This document shows, one piece after another, positions 53,550-64,000 of a DNA stretch of 64,000 bases. The notes under the pieces are model-generated. The model was not told where the DNA came from. It was given only the letters and a program-made list of their open reading frames with translations, and ran no database searches. How positions within the stretch are numbered: position 1 is the stretch's first letter; each line of letters opens with the position of its first letter. Source of the stretch: Oikopleura dioica (lineage: Eukaryota; Chordata; Appendicularia; Copelata; Oikopleuridae); NCBI GenBank assembly GCA_907165135.1, contig OU015566.1:1428501-1492500 (forward strand), written 5' to 3'. Position numbers and translations under genes: made by a program.

Positions 53550-54880
53550 CATTTATCTTGATTTCACTTTGTCTCTGGCAGAAGACTGATGATTGTCTTG
53601 ATAAATGTTCGGCAAGTGCATTCAAACGCGGCCCGGGGAACTTGTCCTCCCAGCGATTGTACCTTCATAAGTTCACGATGCTCACGCATCATACTCGCTA
53701 CCATCAAGGGTCGGGATTGTCTGCTCTTCTGGCTCTGTCCTTTTCACAAGTATTGTGACCCTCCCTTACTGCTTCTTCAAGCCCGGCGCTGGCCTGTATA
53801 AAAAGCGCTACTATCTCAAAAACTCTCTTCTCGCGGCGCATCACAACTGTAAACATCTAAAAATTAGATCGATCTGTAACAATTTCGAGTTTGGATTAGA
53901 CTCGACTTCTTCCATTTTGTGACCCGGATCAAGGGCGACCGATAGTTCCAGTGGCATTTCGAGCCCTCTTGCCAAATACTTTCATAAGAGGAACATGATC
54001 GGCCACCAAAATTTCAATCATCACGGGCGAGAAATAGTCGGATAGGGATTGACTTGAACTTTGTTTTATTTTGTGATCCTCCAAAGTGGGTTTTGCTAAA
54101 CAACGCTCAGCAAAAGTAAAAGTTCTCTTTTAAAAAGGGAACTTTTTAATTTACCACGACAGAAATCATTTTCGAAAAGATCAAAAGATTCTTCGTAAAT
54201 TGGCAGGAACGGGTTTTTGATTGGTTTAATTTTTGTATCTTGTGATCCTTTGAAGTGGCTACGATCAGACAAAAAGATGATCAGCCAGAACAAGTTCCAT
54301 TGCCACAAATGGATGTTTATGAAACACCACAACAGAAATCACCTCCCGAAAGTCTCAGAAACGGATTTTATGTGTTTTGTGGCCCTAGATAAGAGGATAT
54401 AGAGCAGACAATGTAGCTGCAATGACGCTTGAAAATCGACAATGCTCGGTCACCACCAGGCCAACCACCGATTTATACCCGGCAGGGATACTGTGGCGAA
54501 GCCCAAATTCGTTTTGGGATTTTTAGAAAGAACGTTTAATTTATTGTGACCCGGAATCAGAGGATACCGAGCTGATAAAATTTCAAAATTCATGTTTCGA
54601 AAAGCGACAATGCTTGCCCACCACGAGTCTCATCACCGACTTGTTCCCGGGAGGGGTGTAGGGCGGCCCCGTTCGAACTTCGTTTTGGGATCGCAGTTTT
54701 TCTTTTTAGGTTCTTTCGGCCTTCAGACTTGTTTTGTGTTGTACTAGAAGTTGTCTCCAACGTTTTTATTGTGACCCGGAAGTAGAGGCTATAGAACTGA
54801 CAGCAGTTTCATTCATTTTTACAGGGGCTAGTTACGAGTTTACCCGGTGCATGTTTGATGATTTTCAGAAAATTAAACTT
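53550..54880 (+). other. Left-arm array of degenerate zinc-finger-like modules
   Basis: Repeated modules start around a TGTGACCC-type sequence (Cys-Asp-Pro in some frames) and end in HK-x-x-(M/L)-x-x-HH-x-x-x-H, for example HKFTMLTHHTRYH (53670) and CHKWMFMKHHNRNH (54300). Other endings are TMLGHHQANH (54450) and ATMLAHHESH (54610). The H-x3-H spacing and Leu/Met three residues before it match the second half of C2H2 fingers. Frames are interrupted by stops and shifts. The reverse copy lies at about 59600-61350. Confidence 0.55.
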
Positions 54881-55230
54881 TTTACTCATGGTCTTTTTCT
54901 ACTCATATTTAAGCCACGGTTATTCTGGCGCTAAAAGGGTCACAATATAACAAACTAATCTCTGCGTGCGATAAACATCCCAAAAAACAGGGATCCGAGA
55001 TTTTGTCGTCTGGACGATCGCCCACTTTTCAGGCGCGATTTGAGTTATCGCGCAGGAGCTAAAATTCCAATCGCGCGCTCAAATGCTTAGCGTTTAGGCA
55101 CGATGGCAAAAACTCGCTCTCTCGGTAATGGGGCGATGAATTTCGATCGCGCAGCCCTATCAGGCCGACAAAAAATACTCGCGCGCTCATATCCACAGCA
55201 TTCAAGCGCGATGGTTTAAACTCGGGAAGA

Positions 55231-56390
55231 AGCTGCTGATTCTAGTGGTGATGTTCGTTTGGGGTTTAGGGTAGAAGATTGGGGTTAAAATGGGGTTTGA
55301 ACACCTGCGGAAAATTTGCGCGAAAGAACATTTGCGCGGAAAATGCTGGCCGTAACCCTAGCTAACCCTAATCCAAATTCAGACCAGGTTGAGACCTGGA
55401 AAATTCGATTTCGGCCAAATTGTGATATCGACCCACCAATCGAAAGCTCATGAGCTGCTGATTCTAGTGGTGATATTCGTTTGGGGTTTGCGGAAAATTT
55501 GCGCGAAAGAACATTTGCGCGGAAAATGCTGGCCGTAACCCTAGCTAACCCTAATCCAAATTCAGACCAGGTTGAGACCTCGAAAATTCGATTTCGGCCA
55601 AATTGTGATATCGACCCACCAATCGAAAGCTCATGAGCTGGTGATTCTAGTGGTGATATTCGTTTGGGGTTTGGGGTAGAAGATTGGGGTTAAAATGGGG
55701 TTTGAACACCTGCGGAAAATTTGCGCGAAAGAACATTTGCGCGGAAAATGCTGGCCGTAACCCTAGCTAACCCTAATCCAAATTCAGACCAGGTTGAGAC
55801 CTCGAAAATTCGATTTCGGCCAAATTGTGATATCGACCCACCAATCGAAAGCTCATGAGCTGCTGATTCTAGTGGTGATGTTCGTTTGGGGTTTGGGGTA
55901 GAAAATTGGGGTTGAAAAGGGGTTTGAACACCTGCGGAAAATTTGCGCGAAAGAACATTTGCGCGGAAAATGCTGGATGCAACCCTAGCTAACCCTAATC
56001 AAAAATCAGACCAGGCTGAGACCTCGAAAACTCGATTTCGGCCAAATTGTGATATCGACCCACCAATCGAAAGCTCATGAGCTGTTGATTCTAGTGGTGA
56101 TGTTTGTTTGGGGTATGGGGTTGAAATTCGGGGTCAAAAAGGGGTTTGAACACTTGCTGAATATTTGCGCGAAAAAACATTTGCGCGGAAAATGCTTGCC
56201 GTAACCCTAGCTAACCCTAATCCAAATTCAGACCAGGCTGAGACCTCGTAAACTCGATTTCGGCCAAATTGTGATATCGACCCACCAATCGAAAGCTTAT
56301 GAGCTGCTGATTCTACTGGTGATGTTTGTTTGGGGTTTTGGGTTGAAAATTGGGGTCAAAAGGGGTTAAAGCATTTGCGGAATGCAATCG
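55231..56390 (+). repeat. 222-bp tandem repeat array with telomere-like motif
   Basis: Copies begin near 55231, 55453, 55637, 55859, 56081 and 56302 at GCTGCTGATTCTAGTGGTGA. Spacing is 222 bp except one 184-bp copy missing an internal block. Each unit includes TAACCCTAGCTAACCCTAAT and TTTGCGCG repeats. It lies in the centre of the 8.9-kb element. Confidence 0.9.
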
Positions 56391-56699
56391 ACGCCGACAG
56401 TTTCGGATTTCACTTTTTTATTTTTTCCAATAAGAAAACTTTTTTTTTGTGACTCTTGAAAAAGCGGTTATCGAGGCATGGAAAACGGCGTTTTCAAATT
56501 CTTGTTGCACAAGAAAACCATGCTTCGGCAACATAGAATTAATCACGATTATTTCTATTCGCCACCAGTAAGGGATTAATGACGAGTGACCCTTTCGTAG
56601 CGGCTGTTCGATCGACCTTCGATCGAAATCGTCGAAAATTTTCATCCACAAGCAGAAAATTCTTTTCTGGCTTTTTGGGGTTTAGGATTTTCTAAAGAA

Positions 56700-57790
56700 A
56701 GCGGTTTTTCATGATGTGACCCAGGACAGTCCCTACATTAGATCTTCGATTCACAAGACAACAATGCTAAGGCACCATGAAGCTAATCATACCTCCCAAA
56801 AATCAGCGAGAGCTCAAACAGGAAAGCGTGATATTGTGATCATTCGTAGAGGCTTCCAGCGTGGTTTCAGGGGAATCAATTCGATTCATAAATGCACTAT
56901 GTTGAAGCATCACGGTTACAATCATGCGACATTGTCGCATCGACAACTAAGTCAGGCTTTCGGGTTTTTACAAGGGATTTAACTATTGTGACTCTTTTTC
57001 AAAGCAGAATGAGACCAAAAGGTCAATATAAAGCTGATAAAAGTAACATGGAAGTTCACAAGCGCAATTTCAATTCGCACTTGAACCCTAACCCTAACCC
57101 TAACCCTAACCACGGAACGAATATTATCAACTCCGAAATGTTTGCTAGATTAGAGCGGGATGTAAAGAATTATTCTTTCTTTTATATTGTTGCCCTTTTT
57201 CAAAGTGGAATGAGACCAAAAGGCAGACTAATTCATACGTCTACTATGAGACCGCATCATAAATGGAATCATTTTTCAAAATTGGAAAAAGGTTCTTGGG
57301 CTTTTATAATGAGATATTTTTGTGTACCCTTTCGAAAGCAAAATGAGACCGAGCGGAAAAGACATTCACAAGCACAATTTCAATTCGCACCATTTTCATA
57401 ACCATGGAACGAATATGATGAAGTCCAAAGTATCGCATATGCTAGAGTGGGTTTGAATCTTAGACTTGAATAACTCCATTTTCCTACTCACATCATTCCC
57501 ATCTTCATATCATCACTGTCTCCTGATTTCGATTAATCTCGATTGTGACCCCAATTAGTGGCTATGCGGGTGGTTATGAAAACCTTCATAACAAGAATTT
57601 CTTTTTTCAAACTCAACTTTCACAAAATAACCATGGTCACCCATCACAGGAATGATCATAAATCAGCCGGGGATTGTATCTGTGAAATTTTTGCGAGATG
57701 TTTCGTGACTCTGAAAGTCAATCTGCTTGCCGATTTATTCATAAGGGGAGCTTGAATCGACACCACAAAACTCATCATTTGTCGAAAAAT
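56700..57790 (+). other. Central array of H-x3-H modules
   Basis: Further modules: HKTTMLRHHEANH (56750), HKCTMLKHHGYNH (56890), STMRPHHKWNH (57240), HKITMVTHHRNDH (57620) and HKGSLNRHHKTHH (57740). Spacing is irregular, 100-350 nt, most with a GTGAC-type start. Between them lies CCCTAACCCTAACCCTAACC at about 57085. Unlike the arm copies these are not present as inverted duplicates. Confidence 0.55.
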
Positions 57791-57998
57791 ACTAGTAGGG
57801 AATGGGATTTTATTTTAGTTTAGGCTTGATTGTGACCCATTTGATAGTGGCATTTCTAAAAAAGAGATTTGCCTCAATAAACAAATCTCGATTGAAAGTG
57901 AGAAAAAATATGGCTATTATATCCACAAAAAATCTTTTGTCGGACATCATACCATCCATCATTTGCCAAAAAAGAGTAAAGCCGGGGTTGATTTTTCT

Positions 57999-58526
57999 GG
58001 GTGCGCTTCGATCGCTACGGTTTCGTGGTTTTGCGTCGATCCCTACGGTTAAAAATGACTCATGCCTAGGAAGGAACGATAGGGTCTGCAACTTTTCATA
58101 AAATATCTAATGGGTTACGGATTTTCTTTGTTGAGTGATCGTCTGTTTTTACTTTGTTTGCTCTTTGATGAGGGGTGATTTTAAAGAATTGATTTTTGCT
58201 AAATTTATTTTTGCCTTTTTTGGTTTTTTGCCAGAAAATGACAAACTTTAGCAAAATATTTCCCGAAATGATAAAGTGCCTACCATCCATTCGACGAAAA
58301 ACCGATAGAATTTGAAGAAAATTCAATAAACTATTCACATAAGCATGTGAAATGCTGCATGTCTTTGAAAAGTATTTTTTTGTTCGCGTGCAGACAAGTT
58401 TCAGACCCTATCTTTCCTTCCTAGTCATGAGTCATTTTTAACCGTAGGGATCGACGCAACCGTAGCGATCAACGCATCGTAGGGATCGACGCAAAACCCC
58501 GGAACCGTAGCGATCGACGCGCACCC
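57999..58526. mobile_element. Nested foldback inside the large element
   Basis: The left end GGGTGCGCTTCGATCGCTAC and right end GTAGCGATCGACGCGCACCC are mirrored. CCTACGGTTAAAAATGACTC and its complement lie further in. About 528 bp. Confidence 0.75.
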
Positions 58527-60066
58527 GAGTTTTCTTTTTTACAATTAAGAGGTTGATTGTGATCCATTCTTAGCGGACTGCATTTCCGAAACAGAGCAAT
58601 TTACAACAAAAAACAATTTTTGCAGCATCACAAAAACATGGCCATTTTGAAAAAGGGATTGAAGGTTATTGTGACTCTCAAAAGCGGCGTTGACGTAAGA
58701 GCGAAATCCAAAATAACCAAAAACTGCACATGTCTTCGCATCACATTGCTCATCGCAAAATACAAGGAAAAAAGCAAAGGGATGAATTTTTGATTCATTG
58801 TGATCCTCTAAAGTTCCCCGTCGACTCATAAACTACCATGAAGTTTAGCTCTTGTGGGAGAAAGCCCCTGGGCCCCCTTCCCCGTATCCCGCGCAAATCA
58901 CTGTCGGGGAAGTCTAGAAAATTTCTTAACCACTTGCTTGGCGGTTTAGAAGAATCTCGAGATTCTGAAGAACAGAATCTGGAAAGTAAACGGGTCTGAG
59001 CCAATGAGAGAGCCGACAAGGGTTTGCGCGGCTTCTTCCAAAATTAGGCGCGCTCAGAAATGCCCATGTCCCGGGCCAATATCTCCCGCCACATGTCTTC
59101 AGACATGGGCAGATTCTCCTATCTCCCTTTACTGCTCAACTTCATGGTACCAGTGATTTGCGCGGGAAAGGCGTTTACCAGGTTCGGACTTTCTAAAACT
59201 ATTTTGAGCAATAAAGATAGGCTACTTTTTCGGGATCTTTATCGCACGCAGAGATCAGTTAGGGTTAAATATGAGTAGAAAAGAGACCATGAGTAAAAAA
59301 GTATAATTTTCTGAAAATCGTCAAACATGCACCGGGTAAACTCGTAACTAGCCCCTGTAAAAATTCCCCCGCCCCACCCCTAGCTTCCAAAATAACCACG
59401 TCTCACATTTTCTAAAGAAAAAGGATGGGCACGCTCCGCGTGCCATATAAGAATAAAGAAAAATAGTATAATTTATTAGAAATTTTTGAATTTTTGAAAT
59501 TTTGAATTTTTGAAATTTTGAATTTTTGAATTTTTGAAATTTTGAATTTTTGAATTTTTGAAATTTTGAATTTTTGAAATTTTGAACACACAGATCGGTG
59601 GTTACATTTGTGGTGGCTGAGCATATAAGACTTTTTGATCAACATGGAACTGCTGTCAGTTCTATAGCCTCTACTTCCGAGTCACAATAAAAACGTTGGA
59701 GACAACTTCTAGTACAACACAAGAAGGCCGAAAGAACCTAAAAAGAAAAACTGCGATCCCAAAACGAAGTTCGAGCGGGGCCGCCCTACACCCCTCCCGG
59801 GAACAAGTCGGTGATGAGACTCGTTGTGGGCAAGCATTGTCGCTTTTCGAAACATGAATTTTGAAATTTTATCAGCACGGTATCCTCTGATTCAGAGTCA
59901 CAATGAGTTATGCGTTCTTTCTTAAAAATCCCAAAACGAATTTGGGCTTCGCCACAGTTGCCCTGCCGGGTATAAATCGGTGGTTGGCCTGGTGTTGACC
60001 GAGCATTGTCGATTTTTTAAGCGTCATTGCAGCTGCATTGTCTGCTCTATATCCTCTTATCTAGGG

Positions 60067-60510
60067 CAGGGATCTAAATTTTTCCCGAAAATCAATTGCG
60101 ACGCAAAATATTCAGGAAATTGCGATGCGATTGCGATTTTTTCGCTAATTGCGAATTTTTCGCGAATTGCGATTTTGTCGCGATTTCTGAAATTTTAGTG
60201 AAAAAATCACTTTAAAAGGATTTAAGACTATTTTTCGAACTCAGGCTTTTAATTCAGCCTTCAAAACACAGAAAAAAGGCTCTGAATCAAACAAAACTCA
60301 GGTCAGAACATCGTGGGAGCAATTTGACAAGACCGAAATTCGCAAAAAAATCGCATTTTGCGAAATCTTGACGAAAACTGAGCTGCGATTGTGATGCGAT
60401 TGCGATTCGGTCAGAAAAGTTCTTGCGATTGCGAATTTTCTGCGAAATCTCGCATCGCAATCGCAAAATATTCGCAAATTGCGATTTTCGCGAAAAAAAT
60501 TAGATACCTG
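60067..60510. mobile_element. hAT-type MITE nested in the right arm
   Basis: The 444-bp segment starts CAGGGATCTAAATTTTT and ends with the complement of CAGGTATCTAATTTTTTT. It is flanked by direct copies of ATCTAGGG (60059-60066, 60511-60518). CAGG ends plus an 8-bp duplication are typical of hAT elements. The interior is GCGATTTTCGC-type repeats. The left arm has no such insertion, so this came later. Confidence 0.85.
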
Positions 60511-62857
60511 ATCTAGGGTCACAAAACACATAAAATCCGTTTCTGAGACTTTCGGGAGGTGATTTCTGTTGTGGTGTTTCATAAACATCCATTTGTGGCA
60601 ATGGAACTTGTTCTGGCTGATCATCTTTTTTGTCTGATCGTAGCCACTTCAAAGGATCACAAGATACAAAAAATTAAACCAATCAAAAAACCCGTTCCTG
60701 CCAATTTACGAAGAATCTTTTGATCTTTTCGAAAATGATTTCTGTCGTGGTAAATTAAAAAGTTCCCTTTTTTAAAAGAGAACTTTTTACTTTTGCTGAG
60801 CGTTGTTTAGCAAAACCCACTTTGGAGGATCACAAAATAAAACAAAGTTCAAGTCAATCCCTATCCGACTATTTCTCGCCCGTGATGATTGAAATTTTGG
60901 TGGCCGATCATGTTCCTCTTATGAAAGTATTTGGCAAGAGGGCTCGAAATGCCACTGGAACTATCGGTCGCCCTTGATCCGGGTCACAAAATGGAAGAAG
61001 TCGAGTCTAATCCAAACTCGAAATTGTTACAGATCGATCTAATTTTTAGATGTTTACAGTTGTGATGCGCCGCGAGAAGAGAGTTTTTGAGATAGTAGCG
61101 CTTTTTATACAGGCCAGCGCCGGGCTTGAAGAAGCAGTAAGGGAGGGTCACAATACTTGTGAAAAGGACAGAGCCAGAAGAGCAGACAATCCCGACCCTT
61201 GATGGTAGCGAGTATGATGCGTGAGCATCGTGAACTTATGAAGGTACAATCGCTGGGAGGACAAGTTCCCCGGGCCGCGTTTGAATGCACTTGCCGAACA
61301 TTTATCAAGACAATCATCAGTCTTCTGCCAAACACAAAATGAAATCAAGATAAATGTTCCATTAAAACGAGTAAAAGCATTTTTTTTAAATCCTCATATA
61401 AACCACAAGTCAATTATGAGTAGAAAATATATCATGAGTAAAAAAGTATAATTTTTTGAAAATCATCAATTATGCACCGGGTAAACTCGTAACTAGCCCT
61501 TGTAAAAATTCCCCCGCCCCACCCCTAGCTTCCAAAATAACCACGTCTCACAATTTCTAAAGAAATAGAAATTTTGAATTTTAGAAATTTTGAATTTTTG
61601 AATTTTTGAAATTTTGAAATTTTAGAAATTTTGAATTTTCGAATTTTTGAAATTTTGAAATTTTTGATTATAATACTTTTTGATTATAATACTTTTTCGT
61701 TATAACAAATTTCGACAGAAAAAGTATTATAACACAGAAGTTTATAACCAAAAAGTATTATAACAAAAAAGTTTATAACCAAAAAGTATTATAATGAAAA
61801 AGATTATATTGAAAAAGTTTTATAATAAAGAAGAATTAGATTCAAAAAGATTTATAACTGAGAAGACGAACTCATCAGAGACGAGTTAAAGGTTTGTTCA
61901 ATTTGTTGTTTTCTTGACATTTGAAAATTTTCAGAAATTCAATGCGGCGTGGCTATCAAAAGAAACTCCAACAAACGATGAAATCAAAAGCTTATCAAAA
62001 ATGATTTCGCTAAAAAACGCGCCTTCCCATTTTTGCCTGAACGATCGAAACTTGACAAAGTCCTCTGCGATGGCCAATCTCAAACAGAAAATGACAAAAC
62101 AAATCAATTTCGACTTCAAAAACGTGACGAAGAATGTTTTGAACCAAAAAGAAAGCAATCTTTGTGTCCCTATTTCAGTCACTACTCTTTTGAGATGGGC
62201 CATCAAAAATGATTTAAGAGTTGATGATTGGAAAATGGAAGGTGCGTATTCTTTTGAAAAAATCTTCACAATCCTGACGATGGTGATTTATCCGCGCAGT
62301 TTGGCTGGACTCAACCTCAATCCGAAGTTTGAAGAACAAGATTTTCAAACGAACGAAATTGCGTTGCTTCTAAAAAGATTGAAATTTGAAACTTATTTGA
62401 ATAAAAGTGGATGGGAAATGATAACTTATGATGGTGGAAAGTTTGAGTTTGAAAAAGGTAAAAAATTCAAAAAAAGTCTAAAAAATACAAAGTTTCAGTG
62501 CTCCTCCATCACAACTTCTCAAATTTCACGCGTCCCCTTACCGTCACTGGTTCCTACCTGAGTCCCGACGGAGAAGTGTTTTTCCACCAAATGGTGCTCG
62601 ACCGAATCGAAAACTCAAAATTAATTCTCCAAAACACTCTCATTGGGCATTCTGGCACTAAAATCGAAATTCCTCAGGACAGGCCATTCTACACCGATTA
62701 CTACGTGATGACAGATTGCTACGACCGCTACAAAAAATATGAGTATCACGGAGACAAGGGCGAGTTTATGACTCTGGCGAGCGAGCAGATCAAAAATATG
62801 AAGAAAGAAACTTGGTATCTTCTCCCACAGGCGTATTCGATCATTCTCAGAAAATAA

Positions 62858-63721
62858 TAAAAATCAATTTTCCAATGTTTGATACTTAAACACGTGGATA
62901 GGGATCTCCGCCCTTCTGTTTTCTTGGCTCAAGAAATTTTCCGTCGAAAAATAAATTTTCTTTTTCTAATTTCTGAAATAAAAGCCCTTCCTGTATGTTT
63001 TGACATCACTTCTTGCAAAAGCTGATCATTTCTTCTCAAATATTTTCCCCAGAAAAGGTTAATTAGGGCTTAAAGTTTGGATTTAAGGGTAGGGTTTAGG
63101 GCTAGTGTTGAGTAATGTATTATTTCCCGGCGTGTCGAGGGTCAGGCTAAAATCTCGGCGAGTCGACGGTGTCCCGTTAAATGCTTTAATGAAAATGGCC
63201 TCAAGTGACTAGAATGGCCGCAATGGCTAAAATATTCAATAATGATAATAATGATAATGATAATAATAATAATGATTCCTGATTATTTGTTTTTGATTGA
63301 CAACAATGATTGGTTGATGTAATAAAGAAGCACACGATTATGCCCACCCAAAATAATTATGCCGGCAGAGCACCGGAGATAATGTAGCAATTGGTCAATC
63401 ATCTGAGGCTCAAGTGGGATTTTAGAATAGCAGATAGTATGATCTTCAAAGAGCATCAATGCTCAATTAATCATTCATCCTTTAACGAACCGTGTTTCGA
63501 TATGATATCGAATGTAAAGCCGGTGATATACTTCCAAGTTGAAAGTTCCATCAAGAGTTTTTATCATAATTGAAGTTTCTATCGGGAAGAGGGGGAGCCA
63601 CAAATAACCCCGATAGAAACGGTCAAGTTTTGATAAATCAAAATTTTCTCGCAGCCCACAAAATGCGGTTTTCCTTCAAAACGGTTCAAAATCAAGGCTT
63701 AGTATAAACATGTCTAATTGT
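62858..63721. other. Intergenic region with microsatellite
   Basis: Includes a GATAAT/AAT microsatellite (about 63237-63276) and telomere-like GGGTAGGGTTTAGGGCTAG near 63090. No gene was recognised. Confidence 0.5.
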
Positions 63722-64000
63722 TTATTCACACATTATAAAAAAAATGAACAGAAGAAGAATTGCTGAAGAAATTTTAGTGCTAGTTGAGCTTGAAGAACTT
63801 TCAATATTTTTTTCATTGAGGTTGAAATTAAAATTGATATCAGCGTCGATCTTGAAACTGATTTCGATTGAAGGATGTTTGCTCACATCATAATTTATGA
63901 TTTGAGAAGAAATCGTTGGCTCTAGAATTGTTGAATTTTCGCGTGGAAGAATGCAAAGCCCCATGATCAAATTTGAACAATTCTCCGGCGCCCAAAGAGG
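63722..64000 (-). CDS. 3' end of a protein with C-terminal hydrophobic tail (partial)
   Basis: An open frame enters from the right edge and ends at 63722. It contains CSNLIMGLCILPRENSTILE, a Ser/Thr-rich stretch (ESSSSSTSTK) and a final hydrophobic segment (AILLLFIFFIMCE). The Ser-rich spacer plus terminal hydrophobic tail would fit a GPI-anchor signal or a tail anchor. Family unknown. Confidence 0.5.
   Translation of the reverse strand, partial: PLWAPENCSNLIMGLCILPRENSTILEPTISSQIINYDVSKHPSIEISFKIDADINFNFNLNEKNIESSSSSTSTKISSAILLLFIFFIMCE

Larger units (their letters stand above)
52941..61874. mobile_element. 8.9-kb foldback (long-inverted-repeat) transposable element
   Basis: The ends are perfect 22-bp inverted repeats (GAGTTCGTCTTCTCAGTTAT.. 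on the left, the complement on the right). ATCAGAGA is directly duplicated outside them (52933-52940 and 61875-61882). Arms of about 2.0 and 2.6 kb mirror each other (about 52941-54990 and 59225-61874). They contain TTATAA-type short repeats, AAATTTC-type repeats and the palindrome GGCACGCGGAGCGTGCC. The middle carries H-x3-H modules, 222-bp tandem repeats and a nested foldback. No transposase was recognised. The 8-bp target duplication recalls hAT or TU/foldback elements; the assignment is inference. Confidence 0.88.
51227..62857 (+). pseudogene. Protein-kinase / cysteine-peptidase fusion gene, broken by an 8.9-kb insertion
   Basis: Exons 51227-51725, 52316-52734, 52785-52940 // 61883-61892, 61935-62457 and 62499-62857. 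The N-terminal part is a diverged kinase: Gly-loop and Lys region SISEGGEAIVLEE..VAVRVQ, catalytic loop HHDKKPENVLL (HHD for HRD) and WIDYG for DFG. The C-terminal part has SNLCVPISVTTLL, FFHQMVLDRI and LILQNT, a Cys-His-Asn arrangement as in papain-type or C39-like peptidases. The element at 52941-61874 lies between them with an 8-bp duplication. The coding sequence before it (RKKIR) resumes after it (DELK) in frame and then splices normally. With the insertion, translation ends SSSSQL. The kinase also has a one-base frame shift at an A6 run near 52427. Intron 1 holds a foldback. The N-half may still be expressed. Confidence 0.72.

Noticed and set aside
53558-53801. Open frames of 66 and 70 residues repeated in reverse at 61105-61348
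   Set aside because: They are inverted copies within the foldback arms. Only the short HKFTMLTHHTRYH part resembles anything, so they are not called as genes.
58545-58829. 94-residue minus-strand frame inside the large element
   Set aside because: It lies opposite the H-x3-H module zone, has no start context or motif, and overlaps repeat units.
59412-59645. Lys/Ile-rich frame (repeated KISKIQKF)
   Set aside because: Low-complexity translation of AAATTTC repeats within the element.
52941-61874. The large element as a spliced intron of the kinase gene
   Set aside because: GT and AG do occur in the termini, but using them adds bases that shift the frame. Unlike the 11149 element, clean removal is not possible.
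1-64000. tRNA, rRNA or spliced-leader RNA genes
   Set aside because: By eye I found no sequence with a convincing cloverleaf B-box, rRNA core or SL donor. A covariance-model scan would be needed to exclude them.

Overview
The window is animal nuclear DNA from a very compact genome, most likely an appendicularian tunicate (Oikopleura dioica or a close relative). The reasons are dense genes on both strands, most introns only about 40-60 nt long, many non-canonical GA-AG, GC-AG and GG-AG introns, a very tight downstream gene that looks trans-spliced, and chordate/animal families (SLC35B1-type carrier, arylsulfatase, sulfotransferase, peritrophin-type mucin, EGF and PAN-like proteins). The species call is inference; no spliced-leader RNA gene or ribosomal marker was seen. 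Exon limits are my own reading of splice sites and reading frames, without transcripts.

Layout. 1-5198 (-): a large secreted EGF protein that runs off the left edge. 6.5-9.0 kb (+): a folate-receptor-like membrane protein. 9.2-12.3 kb (+): a small protein, then a three-SH3 adaptor ending in a CaaX box. 12.5-16.0 kb (+): an unknown, probably mitochondrial protein followed 30 nt later by a mitochondrial class-I release-factor homologue that lacks the GGQ motif. 16.2-17.4 kb (-): an F-box protein. 17.9-20.7 kb (+): a divergent actin and an Arg/Ser-rich protein. 22.5-25.2 kb (+): a serine carboxypeptidase and a small membrane protein. 25.4-30.2 kb (-): a Thr-rich secreted protein, a RING/TRAF-type protein, its partial paralogue and a coiled-coil protein. 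30.5-34.6 kb (+): an arylsulfatase, a chitin-binding mucin and a membrane protein. 34.8-39.9 kb (-): a glycerophosphodiester phosphodiesterase, a membrane protein, a sulfotransferase and an SLC35B1-like carrier. 40.3-42.7 kb (+): a J-domain protein. 42.8-48.9 kb: small, mostly unrecognised genes. 49.4 kb (+): an intronless secreted protein. 51.2-62.9 kb (+): a kinase/cysteine-peptidase gene cut in two by an 8.9-kb foldback element. The right edge holds the 3' end of another minus-strand gene.

The most interesting layer is the interplay of mobile DNA and splicing. Many introns carry palindromic MITEs. One MITE (11149-11724) sits in a coding exon as an exact GC-AG intron whose removal restores the pre-insertion sequence. 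At least six introns need GA donors, and one of these has a GT donor at the same position in a neighbouring paralogue. The 8.9-kb element has 22-bp termini and a perfect 8-bp target duplication. It carries an array of degenerate His-x3-His modules, 222-bp tandem repeats with telomere-like motifs, and a nested hAT-type MITE.
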